From positions 62,001-126,000 of the forward strand of contig CBFFRP010000091.1 in assembly GCA_965644295.1 (NCBI GenBank): DNA of 64,000 bases, given 5' to 3'. The translations under genes and the position numbers were made by a program. Source of the DNA: Paraphysomonas bandaiensis (lineage: Eukaryota; Chrysophyceae). Shown here one piece after another: positions 9,579 to 23,312 of this stretch (position 1 is the stretch's first letter; every line of letters starts with the position of its first letter). The notes under the pieces are model-generated. The model searched no databases and was not told where the DNA came from. It was given only the letters and a program-made list of their open reading frames with translations.

Positions 9579-12500
9579 ATGCCACACAATGATGCCAGAT
9601 CTAGTTTGGAGTGTAGTTTTATCAATGGACTCATTATCCGTCTGCTCACTTCAGTCGATAAAGCGAACCCCACTTCTGACAGTGTGGATTTAGTAGCTAC
9701 GATATCGAAGATAGCAATTCATCGCATTCACACGGTTGCAACGGAGTTAGAGAAGTCACTGAGTGAGAAAGCTTGTGATTTTCATGCTATGCGATTTGTC
9801 GAGAACTCAAAGGAAAAGTATGATTTCTTGGAAGATATAATTCTTATAATGGATGTGATATATAAATCCTTGTTTAATTATTGTAATCGAATGTCGGAGG
9901 AATTGTGCGAAGTGGACTCCACACAGAGTCTTTCCAAGAATATGTGTTGTATGTTAATGAGTACAGTTGGTGGGGTCGTGTTCTTTCAGAGTCAATTCCA
10001 AGACCCTGAAATATCGTTTAGATTGAATCAGACTTGTGGTAAAATTATCGGGATATTGTCCGAAATGAACCAAGAGGCGGCATTGTTTCATTCTTCACAG
10101 GTTCTCAAAAAATGCTTGGAACCTCAAGCAGAAAATCGTGGGAACTTTTACACCCTTAAGTGTCTGTAATACCTTCGTCTGCGAACGGATGCAATGATGC
10201 AGTTGTTCGCCCATATCGCAGATTCCATTGATGCTCCCACCAATTCTGGGCGTTGGAAAAAGAATGCTATGCTTGATATGACAACGCCACTTCGACTATG
10301 TATACATCAATGGCTAGAACATGACCAGTGTGCTGTACGCACCATCTATTCTTATGAGAACGCCTCGTCAGATCACCCCAGCCTCAGGGCTCTGCTGTCT
10401 AAGCTCGAACCTTGGGCTTCAGGAGCTAAGAAGCGATCCTCGGTGTGGCCGTTAATGGTACTATTACTTGCTCTAATGCCTCATGCTTTCAAAACTGCAT
10501 ACGATCAGCTTCGTGCGACCAACCCTCCCGTAAGTTCGTCTAAGTTTACCCCTGAGGCTAGAATACTAAAGAAGACTCTGGAAAACCTCAAGCCTTCAGC
10601 GATGCAAAGTGTACTGCAGAAAGATTCAGCACTATTCACTGAGCTCTCCGTAATATCCCTGGTTCTTGTAATGAAAGTAGCAGCAACGTTACAACGACAT
10701 CTGACGTATGTCAGCACCAGCAATAGCTCCATGTATGGACAATCATATCATGCCCTGCAAACACGAACGTCCATGGTCAACCGCTCCTCATCTGGTGGGA
10801 CAGACAGTACGGTTGAGAATTGTTTGTCCGTTTTATGGGCATTCGTCACCCCTTCGTTAGAAAAACTAAGGGATATCATCTTTACTGGAACCTGCCCTTC
10901 GCATCAGTACTACAGTGCGATTGCAACCTCCCCATCTACTGTATATAACCATGTTCATAGTGGATACAGAGAAATTGGCGGAGTAAGAGACGCTGTGGTA
11001 GAGATCACTCCGGAATCCCTTCTCGATACTTATTTATGGTCGCTCTTTTATGGTGACCAGCCCAAATATCTACACTTAATGATGCGCCTCCATGGTCCAC
11101 ACACCTCACCTGCTGCACCATTTGCCCGCGTTGGCTCACTTCGTGCCTTGAGTTGCATTCTATCCAGTGACTATACTGATCGCCTAGGTCGTACTCCTAC
11201 TTGGCGATTAACAGCTGCATCGGAGGTGCGCACTGCTGTTCTAGACGTGATTGCGCAATTTCGCTTACAGTTTCTAAAAACCAATGAGCTGGTAGACAAA
11301 GAACGCGACATAATGATAAGTTTGGAAGACGGAAGTCACGACATGTGGCTGGACAACTTGGATGCTGTGCCTCTGTCACGTAAGATATCAGATCAGCAGG
11401 ACGCAAGGACTGATGCTGATCCTGATGTTGTTGCCGAGGTTCTGCGGGTGATAATAAAAAACCCCTGGTTTGTGTTTGTACGGAGGTCGCTGGACGAACA
11501 GACAAGCAATATTATATTACCAACTGTATTTACGTCACATTTGACTGTGCTGATACGGGATATCGTTGGGATAGTCTGTATGGAATCTGAAGAAGACAAC
11601 AAAATTGCTAACCTTGCCGAAGAGGCCCTGGTTGCTGTTGTCAGTACGAAGTATATCTGCCAGTGGACACCGAAAGATCCTTTCAACGGTGTGCTTAATA
11701 TTCACGCTATAGTTCTTAAGTATATATCTTGCGAACTACTCCATTGTGGCTCGACTGAGCGGTCTCGTACGATGCGCTTACTGCGTTGCATGTTGTGTCT
11801 TCTCACTAATGTAAATGAATACATTGGTGAGGAGGATTTGTTGCGCGGTGCAACGTCATCTACGGAGGTGGTATACGCTCTCGTTCATGTCGCTGTTAGT
11901 GCTGCAGAAGCAGCTATACTAATACACTTTTGTAGTGGGGATACTGAAATTATATCCCTTGCCTCTACATGTTTGGGGGCTTTATGTATTCATAATGAAT
12001 ATTTAGGCTCTATAGAGTGCCGCATCGTTGATAGCTCGGGACATTCTGACAAGTCAGTGTTGGATGGTCTGTATGTCCGTCCGTCGTCTGATGTATGGCC
12101 AGTCTACAGGGAGATGTCAGCCAGCACCGGCCATATTTTGTCTATAAAGCTTCAGCAGAAGAGTATACGATCCTATCTCTCGAGCATGCCATGTCGCACC
12201 CAGGGAATGAATTGGGCACTGTATGCGGTGATGCATCGATGGGTTGCATTTAACAAGTATATTCTTAACTCCAGTAATTACCCGATTTCCCAATACCAGA
12301 GTGTCGCATTTGATGAGTGGACTAATTACACTGGATTTTTGTGTGCCCTCGGTGATGGCCTTCAAAGTCTGCAACCCCCCTGCACTGATGACTACCTATC
12401 ACCCATTCTCTGCGCAGCGGCTACATCTGATGATGTCAATATGGGAACGTATGGCGATGTCGATGGCACGTCTACTCCGAATAGCAAGGGCTCTGATGTG

Positions 12501-15500
12501 GAAAGAGACTCGATGAGCTGTTTTTCACCTGAAATACTTGTTCGGAGCCTACTACATCTAATACTTCTTCAGCATACGGAAAAGAGGGTTGCAGTAGACG
12601 CGTTTATTGCTATCGGAATGTACCTCACACCGTCACTTATATATGTCCTTTTTCAAGAATTGTGTGTGCTGTTAGACTTACTGCTCGAGATTCTGACCAA
12701 GCGGTGTGAGGCGGGCACTCTATCTCCAGGGAAGAGAGCTGCACAATCGCCAAGCCCTAACAATTCAAGGAATATGATCAATGACTTTGATTCATTCATA
12801 TCAGACATGACAATAGGGCAAATTAATGGCTTCGTGAATGCCGTACTCACAATGCTGCAGTTAATTTTCGATAGAGAGTGGCAGAAGACGGTGACAGCCA
12901 CTGTTCCTGCAGTGACAACACGAGTAAGTGAAATATCCCCAAAAAAGGATAACAATGCCATTGTCGAACGGATGTTATATCGTGTAATTCTTATAGTCAT
13001 CAAACTTCAAAGACAGCTTGAGCTCGTGGATGCACATGTGGATAGTGGCCAACATACAATGCCAGGTGGTGGGGGTGGCAGCATTGGTGAAATGTATAAA
13101 ATCAGCCCCTCAGAACATTTCAGATTAAAGAAGAAAATTTCTGACTTACTGGAGACTTTTTTAATCAAACAGTCCAATTTGAAAACCACCACTGCATTTC
13201 GCATGAGAACCTTGAATGCTTTAATGGATTGGACCTACGATTGCGTTAGCCACTTGGAATCTATTCCGGAAGTAGTTCCCCCGAGTGTGGAGCCGCGCTC
13301 GACCATGTCGTCAAAGAGATTCGCTCGCACGTCTCAGCCGCGAGGTCACAAATTGAGGTGAAGGCTGTTATTGATGTTTTATTATGTGATTTTGATTGTG
13401 GTGTCTCAGAGCTCATCTTGATGGTGTTGGTGGTCCTTCTGCATCTGAATCGCATGCTACTACGAAATCAGCTTCTCGGGATACAGTCAGTAATGAAGAC
13501 GTATCTTTATATAAATCTACTGAACTGGCGTGTGTAAAAGCTGTATCAGAGTTGTTGCGTGGCTTGGAGTTAACAGTTGAAGCCGAGGATGACTCAACGG
13601 TGTTTTCACCCGCCCCATCTGCCAGCTTCAAGGTCGCTAAAAATGTGTCAGAAGTTGACAAGAAGTCGAAAGTTTTCTTCAAATATTTCCATGTCCTCCA
13701 AAGCTTGTTATTAAGTTCATTTCAACGTGACACTGTCGGCAAAAACGAGCTCTCTGCTGTCACAACAGAAGCGCTATGTAATTTGCTTCATGCTAACATG
13801 GGTAGAATCGTAACTACATATAATGTGATGTATTGACACTTACATACAGGAATTGGCCTCAAACACATGGTGGAAGCGGCAAGCATTCATGAGAACCAGA
13901 TATTGCGCGGAGCACTTCTTCGAGTGTTCGCTGAGGTTCTCTCTCGTCGTGTTGATATGAGCTTTGGATCCGATCCGAAGATCCCATCTTACGAAGATGC
14001 CCTGTATGAGCTTATGGAAATGCTTCTATCCAACGATCGTGAACTTGCTAGGTTACTCTGCGTTTCTGCGCGGGGAAAAGAAGCAGAAGAGGTGTCGAGA
14101 AATGTACTTCTGGTGTTTGAATCTCACAATAGTACGAGTGTTTTGAAGCTATTGGACTGGACAATTGAGCACGAGGTTATGCACACAGCACGCTTGGGCT
14201 CCTTGTTTCGTAGCGAGAGTATGGGAACAAAGCTCATGGGGTCTTACTTTAGTACCAAGGGGAGGGAGTACTTGGCGGAGGTACTGACACCTCCAATACA
14301 AACATACCTTGCAGCGTCTCCAAACCTTGAGGTAGATCCCAACAAGGGAGTAGATGCCGCGAGTATTCCTGATAACATGGAAAACCTTCAAACTCACACG
14401 CAGGCGTTTTTAGATGCTATCGTTGGCTCGACAAACAAATGTCCCATGGGACTGAAGCACATATTGAGAGTCTTGAGAGAGGAGACTGTAAGAAGGTTTA
14501 GTGCGACTGAAGGTTGTGATCGAATAGCTGTGGCAGGATACATGTTTCTTCGATTCTTTTGTCCTGCGATTGCCATGCCTGGAAAGTTTGGTTTAACCCC
14601 GTCTAGTAGCTCACAACTAAATAGGCAGCAGTCGCGAGGGCTTCTGCTTATCGCTAAAATACTGCAGAACTTGGCAAATGGCACCCATTTTTTCGAAGAA
14701 TGTATGGAAGCATTAAATCCATGGATAGATCGACACGCCACTGTCATTGCTTACTTTTCGTATGAGATATCGACGGAGGATTGCATTCACAGCTGCTCGG
14801 AAGATATTAGGAGGCAATCGCAGGAAGGACGAGAAACTGATGACTGCGAAAAGAATCCGGATGAAATAAAGGAGGGTGTAGACGATGCAGATAGTGACTC
14901 CAGCGTAGACGAGGAAGAAGATGCTTTTGCTATCCACAGCAGAATGCCTAAAAATATAGGTACAAATAAGATACCTGCCGAAGGTGATGATGGGTCTCGT
15001 ACCCTGAGTGAAGAACAGCAAGGGGCGCTGATATCTATTCATAAGTTTCTTTTCCTTAACCAGGAGCGAATGGAGAGAATTCTAGCACCGGCAATTCAGG
15101 TAATTATATGGTATGTCAGTTTGTTAGATTAAAATGTGCTAGGTGGACAACGTTACTGAAGTTACATCCCATGGTACTGGTGGAGATATATCGACTCAGG
15201 TTGTGGGTCGACCGCGAAGTGTCCAACAACAGTTTGGTGGGCATTACACTGACTATCCTGTGATCAAGGACAAGCTAATGGATCTGATGTCTCGACTTGG
15301 TGAGCCTCCAGAGGAGCAAGATGACAGCGGAGATTCGGATGCTGGGTTTAAGGCAGCTTGCCGATCAGACAGCACAGCCTCAGAATGCGCTACGTTTATG
15401 GCGGAGTTGGAATGTCGGCCTCGTTTTGCCCTTGCAGTGGAGGCAGTACGGAATATGAGCATCTTTTATAGTGCCCCACCACCGACACCCAATAGTTCTA

Positions 15501-18500
15501 GTGCAAGCATGAGTTTTTTCTTCATTTGTAGACGCGTGATATCCGAAACCGATCCCGCAGTTTTGTTGTACATCATGGTCAATGACATCCGAGATGCTGT
15601 TAAGGTGATACGTACTTTCGGATTTATAGTGTGCTGATGTGTTTTTACAGAATGGTTTTTCTTTCGATATAATCATTGACAGCAGCTCTTTCAATACTGA
15701 CGCGGAACTTCCGGTGAGTTTTTAGGCTTTTTATATGACAATTTAAACTGTTGTTTGAAACTGTCGCAGATGTGGTCATATTCTGTGTTTTGGGGGAAGT
15801 TAAAATCTTTTCTCGGAAATGTATGCAGTCGAAGCCTGCGTAAGGTCTACGTGATGTACCCATCTATTGTGGTTGTTATGTCGGTAAGTATGCGTTTGTA
15901 ACTGGTGTCATGAACTGACAATGAGAAGGCGCGTAAAGTTCTGAAGAAGTGGGGCGTGAAAACTCGGTCTGTGATGGACAAAGTTGAAGTTCTCACTCCG
16001 TCCCAGTTGCTTCAAAAACAACCTCATTTGTCGGACAAAATTCCATCTTCGACATGCAGCATAGAGTCAGGGTCTCAAAAGAAGTGGCATGCAATGCTTC
16101 ATGAAAGGTAGGGAGGCAACTACTTGCAATCTTTTCATTTTATCTTTCATAGGGAGGTTACCTTGTGTATAAGTGGACCTCTGCTGATAGTTCAGACCGC
16201 TGACAAATTCGGAGGGGTGGATTACAAGCGTTCTGATATACTCTCGTTGCTTTTAATTGACAACGTGTCTGCTGGGACTGTGAAGCCACCACCCACGAAG
16301 AGGCTTGGGGTTGTGCAAGCAGATGCAATCAAAAGAAAGTTTGCAATGCAATCGAAGAACAGCTCCGGTATATTTGACCAGGCCGTTGTTATCACGTACA
16401 CGGCTTCACAGTCAACTAGAACCTTGAAATTATATTGTTCTCATGGTGCGAGTTTTCTGTCGGCGTTAAGGTGTGAACTGTGTTGGCTATTGTCCATGGT
16501 GATAATGTTTTTTGCTAGCGTTGCTCTCACTCAAGTACGCCAGCAACGAGCCCTCGAGGAAGCATCGAAGTGGGCAGGTACAAGAGTAATTAGACCTGAT
16601 GCTATTCCTGGTATGCTCTTGCATGTCTCCCTGCTTAATCTGTTCAGTGAGACACCGGTAAGTCGTTTCGCAACGCTGTTCTCTTGCAGGTATGGTAAGT
16701 ACTTTACTTTTAGGCCACTCGAAAAGCGTCGTTTTTGCTTCTCTGCCAGATGAAGGAGACATATCACTTGCCAGTTGCTCTTCCTACAGATCCCTCTGAT
16801 ATCAATGCACTGTTCATTCCAACTAATCTATTGCATTTTGCGCAGTCAGTGTCAACAGGTATTGCACTCTGGAATGGACACACGTAAATAACGTGTTTTA
16901 TATAGATATAGCTGCCTCCAGTCCTGAGTACGGGAAAGAATTTCTGTATGAATGCTTCCAGGCAATCAAGAGAAGTGTGACAAGGAAATCACAAAAGATG
17001 GCTGTGGCAATATATTTAGCTCCATGGCTACCCTTGCTTGAGCTCTTCTACCAACAGTGTGTACAGAGTTCAAGTGGAGGTGGAGAAGGAGATGCTACGG
17101 GCGTACTATCTTTGCCACGACTATCTGAACAAAAATATCGGAGGAGAAGTACTTCTTTTGCTGTCTTGCTATTTACGCTGATTATATTTTTTTCAGTGTC
17201 ATCGGGTGTTGATAGAGTAAATATGATGTCCCCCAGCTTAATGCCAGCTATTACTCCGACAAGAAGACCATCCACTAATTCGACGTCTTTCCTCTACACT
17301 AACATGGTTGCATCGTCCGCTGTAACGCCTCAAGCAAGCACACCTCGGATAGAAGACTCGAAAGACATCAACCTAAATGCCATGGGTGGGCGTGTTATAG
17401 ACACCTCATTGGAGGAAATGTTAGCTGACATAGAGGAATTATTTGAGGCTAGTTTGATGTGACAATGCGCTTTATCAGTTGACGCTGTTTTAATTATCAG
17501 ATATCTCTTATAGCTGCCAGTGATGACGGTGCCGTTGGAGCAGTAGTATGTGTGGAGATATGGGATGTCGTAGCAACGATGCCAGTTCTGTCATCATTGG
17601 CTCTTAAATATTTCCTCAAAAGGTTGATGGTGCATTTTGCGAAAGAGTGTGGTTACATCGTATTGTAGATGGAGGATTGAAGCCAGATCGCGGTGTATGA
17701 CCAACAAGCTCTCGACTGCAAGGGATACCAGATCTAGCACTATTGTTCCTGGTCCAGCTAGCCGGTGTGTTATGCAAGATGTTCACGTTAGAATCTTATA
17801 TCTGTTGCTCAGGAAAGGGTCCACTGCAAGCTCTGGGGGCTCTATGACGGGGCGTTCATTCTCCTTCCTCGCCCATCAATCTCCTCCAGCTACTGGAACA
17901 TCAGGCTCAAATATACCATTCAGTACACCAGAGCTTTCCTCTTCAACCGACTCAAATAGAGCGTCTGTTTTGAATCAGAAATCGTTCTATGATATTCAAG
18001 GGGAATGTGCATATTGTACGACCATGTGCGAGGTGGTGGGTGTATTAACGAAGATATTCCCGGTGTGTAGATGCCTATATTTAAGTATCTTTTTACTTAG
18101 TCGTTTTACAGGTTGCTCTATGCAACCTCTTGGTGGATGAAATTCATTCCATTCTTAGCAGTGTGATTGACATCAGAAAGTCAAAGGAGAAGCTAGCTTC
18201 TACACGACCACGGCACACTACCTTTGATACACCATCTCCTCCATCCAATAACCCTAAACAAGATCCGCCTGATGACGACGTTTCGAGCTCCGATATGAAT
18301 TCTGCTAAACCCCGGTCCACAGACATCCCAGAATCTGTCCTTGAAGGGGTCCATCTATTTTTTGACCCACCTACTGATTCCAAACGAAGCTCCCCAGGTA
18401 CACCAAGTGCACATATGTCATTCGATGCTAACATGGGTTTCAAAGGTGCGGATTCCGCCGACCATACCTTTCGAAGTAAGACAAGACGGTCTTCTCAAAA

Positions 18501-20902
18501 AGATGAGGATGGTGATAGTGAATCAGAACAATGGGTTGAAATCGTTGCTCTGTTGCGCCCGTTGTTGTACATGATATTTCAAAACGCCCCCCTGTTGGTA
18601 CACTGCATTCCTACTATTTTACACATGTGCATTTCATTGGTATCACTTGGACCCATTGCAGTTCTTCCATACGTACATGCGGTAATGAGTTCTGCAGTCT
18701 ATGCTCTCGTGTCGTGCTCATCAGCTGAGACTTTGCCTGTTGCTGATGTACCTTCGGAGAGCGATACTTCGAGTCCAGTTGTTCCACCTACCTCGCCGGT
18801 TACTTCTCCCAGACAATCACACAAGGACATGTCTTTCGAATCTTTCGATGCGAATTCAGGAGCTGTTGGTGATGATTATGAGTTTCTATCCCATTGTACC
18901 GCGGAATGTGTGCAGATGTGGAGATCCACTCTTGCAGAACTTAATAGTGATACATTCCAGTTGATATTCAACAAAGCACCGACCTTAACAATGAATAACA
19001 TGGAGCGTGTTGTAACCACTGTCACTGGCATTGCTCAGTCATCACTTTCAGACCTATGTAAGAGGTGGCGGGAGAGTTTGTGGACGTTGTCATTGCAATC
19101 TGCGGCGAAAACTTTATACTACTGCAAACACTCGTCGTTTTTCTTAGTACTAGGGTGTCTGGTTGAGTCGGAGAAGGATGTAGACTGCACGTTGCTCAAA
19201 ATTGTGTACGAGTCACTCATGTGTATAGTGGACAATTGCATGCAGGTGGGTGCATCTGAAAAGCTTGAATCACTTATACGTCCCATCCTGATATGTTTGA
19301 GCAAGATTGTACCACATTTACCTCTGTTAAGAATTCAAGAACTGTTTTGGTTTTCAGTTCTTCTAATCCTAATTCTGCCTGTGTCCTTTTTACCTGGTCC
19401 TATTTATCTGCTGCACGAGATAGTAGTGGAATTACTGGGACGCTGCAAGCCATCTCAAGATATCGAGGAGGCTCTTTTGAAGGTCAGGCTAGACAACCAG
19501 TGCATTTTGAAGATATTTATGAAATTAGAAGATGGAGGTGTGATTGGTGTGTCTTTCGCATCAAGTTTTTCTACCTCCTTGGCTAGTACACTCATCCGAG
19601 GTCTCCAAGTACCGGATACACGAACTCGAGATATAACCGAGAAAGTTCTTACTCTGATGATGGAGCATTATCAACAGCGAGACGTCAACGTCAAAGGGGG
19701 CTCTGTTAAGCGTGGACTCTCAGGGTATTCGGCTGTTTTACTTGCGCTTTGGGGAGATATCTCCGCTGTATCACAGCCAATGGGTGTAGATGAAGTTATC
19801 GATCGTCGCCGCTCGACGCCTCCGCCGACATCAAGTATGCGTGCACGGAGTGCCAGTAGGCTCACGAGACAGCCCTCTATGCTTCCTGACGATCCGATAT
19901 TGCGTCCGGGGACTAGACAACGCTCATCTTCTACTCCTGCTTTACGGGACAAGTCAGTTCCTTTAGCTCCTATATCCTTCTTCAGCGATCACAATTTTCC
20001 CACCAATAAATCTGTGGTTTTGTTCGTCGTGACATTACTATCTTTTGTTCGAGGAAATGTAATCATGGAGAGTGAGCAGGTGTTTATATTAACACTTCTG
20101 CTTCAAACCATACGGGAGCTTCCCGCTGTCCTTGCCATGCTGTACGAAATAGTATTTTCTGAACTGTCAGCGGCCTATAATGCGTCTTTGTGCAAGGAAG
20201 GTGCACTTCCGTCTGCAATATTCGATGTGCTCAATGAGTGCTTGATGAGTGCTTACAAAAGCACTGCTCCGCTGTCGGACGCATCTGGTGGCGAGGGTAG
20301 CGTATCGTCCGAGATTGATGCAGACGTTCCAAGAGGTGTAGTTCTCAGTGTGCGTAGTGCGTCCTCTGAATCAGTGCTGACCACCGGCACAGAGTCACGT
20401 CCATTTGGTGCTTTGTCGAAATTATTGCCCCGCGGGGGAGTTTACAGTGGACAGACGGAGCTGCCTGCTTCCTGCCCTTCCACAATGCTTCGAGACAGTG
20501 ACATCGAAGAGATCGTCCCTGATGCGTACATAACTCATGACAGTATCGACTCTCAGGATGCTGAGCTTTCTCTGAGACGACGCGTAGTCGAAACATCAGT
20601 TAGTGGAAAACGAGGCAGCGTGAGCGAGACTTACCTAAAGGAATTACAATTCCCTGGTTTGTTGGAAGGCCCGCATAATTACGCTCTGAATCCACGTGGG
20701 AGTTGCACCTGTGCTTCCACAGAACCAGAATCTGATGAACGAGTATTGTGCGCGTTGTGTGTTAGAGTTAGGGAGTCGAGAAAAACGGTAAATATATTAT
20801 TCCAGTAATCTTTGTTAAAATTGTAATATTTTATTGCAGCTCTCATCAGCGGTGTGGACACTGCTTCGGGGTTTTTTGAGTACCGTTGCGAATGAAAAGT
20901 AG
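9579..20902 (+). CDS. NF1: Neurofibromin-like Ras GTPase-activating protein
   Basis: Sixteen exons: 9579-13357, 13410-13801, 13850-15099, 15143-15604, 15651-15713, 15770-15883, 15926-16107, 16153-16470, 16519-16657, 16714-16858, 16906-17148, 17197-17458, 17521-17659, 17709-18062, 18112-20787, 20840-20902 (3,526 codons; phases close). The product should switch off Ras by speeding GTP hydrolysis. Co-linear matches to animal neurofibromin run from WPLMVLLLAL and TGFLCALGD through the RasGAP domain (about residues 1400-1760), with arginine finger LFRSES near 1510 and MFLRFFCPAI. Then follow Sec14-like (MSIFYS, FDIIID) and PH-like parts, and the C-terminal helical region (RVIRPDAIPGMLLHVSLLNL). 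One in-frame TAA at 10167-10169 has no good intron around it. The 17197-17458/17521 junction has an alternative (17451/17514). Confidence 0.93.
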
Positions 20903-21545
20903 CTTGGTGCATGGATATCTGTACAGTCTCCTGTGTAATTTGACAAGAATCTCTCATATACATCTCACTTTTAGTGTATTTATACGGAACTCGTCGATAG
21001 TTTGTGTAAACTTTTCATTCTTTTGAACAGTTAAATTTGTATATGAGTCCTTATTTAGTCTGCGCTATGAATGATGGCACGATGTATTGATAGCTCGTTA
21101 CTAGAGGAATAAAAAGTATATATATGAAACTATACATATTGGAAGCAAATAAATTCCTTTTATAATATCTTTCACAAGCAAGGAGCTAGTTGTTAGTGTA
21201 GATTATTATAGCTGGCGCATTATTTTTTGATGATCTACTACAATACATGAATTGTCGATGGCATTGGTAGCTGTGTATACACCATACGCCGAATAAAACA
21301 TCTTACTATTGAATGGGTGTCACTAAATGGCAGGCAACGTGTTAGATTCTAAGTGGGTATGTGCAATACTACTGCCTATCTCGTTACTTCGAAACACCTG
21401 TCCACAGTGATATATTTTGTGAAAACCATCCGTGCCCCTCCGGGCTCCGGAACTGCTTGTGAATCACCGTTATCACATGATGCAATACCATTAACGGTCC
21501 ACATGGGTTGATGAAGTGCAGATTGATTGTTTGGAGGAGTGAAAT

Positions 21546-21621
21546 CACTGGCAGTCTTAAGAGGATGACACTTAGGGGCAGTTCACTGACAGTCTTAAAA
21601 GGATGATACTTAAGGGGAGTT
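21546..21621. repeat. Two-unit tandem repeat, 38 bases each
   Basis: The units 21546-21583 and 21584-21621 both start CACTG-CAGTCTTAA and end near GGGG-AGTT, with a few mismatches. Confidence 0.7.
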
Positions 21622-22011
21622 GAGCACCACTATTAGTAGTCTAGTGATACTAGCCATCCTATAGCACTCCATGTTGATGTTCTCACTTTTAGCTCATAGC
21701 ACCGGAAACTCGACGTCTCCCGTCTTGTAACTGACCTTGGATCCAAGCTTTGAGGCCTGTCGTGAGAAAATTCTCCATTGTTGAGATGATCTCCCTCGTG
21801 ATTACGGTGGTGTCTTTGAATCAGAGCATTGCGTCGAATGAATACCATTTCCCCTTGTTGTTGTACCTTTGCGTGTACTCGTTCAGTAATGATCAGATGT
21901 AGAGTATCGCACATATCCAGGCTAAGAAACCGAAGCGGAGTAAAGTCGTAAAAAATGTCTGCTTCTAGCTTTGGATATTTCATTTAACTGTTGACTTGTG
22001 CTTGTGCAGGT

Positions 22012-22420
22012 GTACCACCATGAAGAAGTAATTACAATCGAGGATGGGGGCGATTCTCATCTACCTCCTCCCTACCAACAGGATGCTGTGATCAAAGAGT
22101 TGATACAGTAACTGAAAGAGTTCAAGGCTACATGTAAAGAGATGAGAGTAGAAATGAAGCAAATCATATCAAGCGAAGAAATGGCTCCCTCACCTGTACA
22201 GCAGGCCCCTCCTGTTCAGCCTTCTATTGTTGGTGCTTCCGAACCACCTGCATCTCCTACCATTCCTGTGCCTCCTACTATTCTTCTTGGTGCTTTTGGT
22301 GATACTGGCGGGCCTCCTGTACCTCAAACTGTTCATTTTGGTGATGTCATGCATGGTACACTTAATTCATGTATATATGTGTCTGCATTGCGAGAACAAA
22401 ATGATGATAAGTTGCAATGA
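22012..22420 (+). pseudogene. Proline-rich open frame broken by a stop
   Basis: A frame running from about 22012 (YHHEEVITIEDGG...) to 22420 is interrupted by TAA near 22110 and then stays open for more than 100 codons. The second part has a lysine/glutamate helix (MRVEMKQIISSEEM) followed by a low-complexity segment rich in Pro and Ala. It starts behind an acceptor-like TGCTTGTGCAG. It could be a decayed gene or transposon fragment, or chance. I do not recognise the family. Confidence 0.25.
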
Positions 22421-23312
22421 TTGAATAATGCTGAAAAGAAGAATTTGCTATATGAGAACCTAGTGCTACAGAAGTACTACAGTATATATATACGATAGTA
22501 AAGCCCTAATCTTTTAATAATAATTAGCCTCAAAACTATGATATTATTTACTAGTGTTAAAATAAAACAATGTCATATCGTATATCTACTTTCCACTATA
22601 AACAAAGCGTGGTAAAATCACTTTACCAGGCGTCATGATCACATCGACTTAACATCACATCTGCATCCCCTGTTGAACGGTTTGCGCTTTTTTCATGACA
22701 TCAGATATGTCCTTCACGATTGACTTTGAGGGCGTCACTGAGGTATTTGTTTGAACGCAAGATGGACGCATGGAACTCTCGGTGATCCATCTTTACTTAG
22801 ATTCGGAGTTTCAGGATAGATCTCCTCTTCTGTTTTCATATATATACTTCTTTTTTCTCACTTCAATCGATCCACCAAACAGTTGGTCGTTACCATGACT
22901 GTAGAGCAGTTTGAATAGAACACGCAAACAACGAGGGAGATGGGAATGGAATGACCTTACCCGGCCATACCCCAGCCGGCCCAGTAATCCATGTCCTCAG
23001 CGCTGGGATATTCAGTAATCCAAATGTCATGGCTGACACCTGTTTAAAGATATTCGGATATAAGAATCGATGCAAGACGTATGTGGTAGAGTAAATATCT
23101 TTCGATCTAATTTTAAAAAACCATATTCAAGTTGCGTTTCTATCAGTAAAGCTGTAATTATATTAGTATCGAAAAAAATCGGTGATTACAACCACAATAT
23201 CATACATAATATCGAAATATGTAGCCAGTATGAATATAAAAATCCTACAAATAGTTATCACTTCATCAAATATGGATTGTTAAGTGTCCTCCAGTATTCC
23301 CGCCACCCGAAA

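Larger units (their letters stand above)
20903..23312. other. 2.4 kb with no firm gene
   Basis: Convergent 3' flanks of the neurofibromin gene and the beta-helix gene. An AATAAA at about 21108 could serve neurofibromin polyadenylation. A 38-base tandem duplication sits at 21546-21621. A minus-strand open frame of 116 codons (21633-21983) resembles nothing I know. A decayed proline-rich frame lies at about 22012-22420. Confidence 0.45.

Noticed and set aside
16690-16694. Five-base microexon (GTATG) in neurofibromin
   Set aside because: Including it shifts the frame into a stop. A single 56-base intron 16658-16713 gives a conserved continuation.
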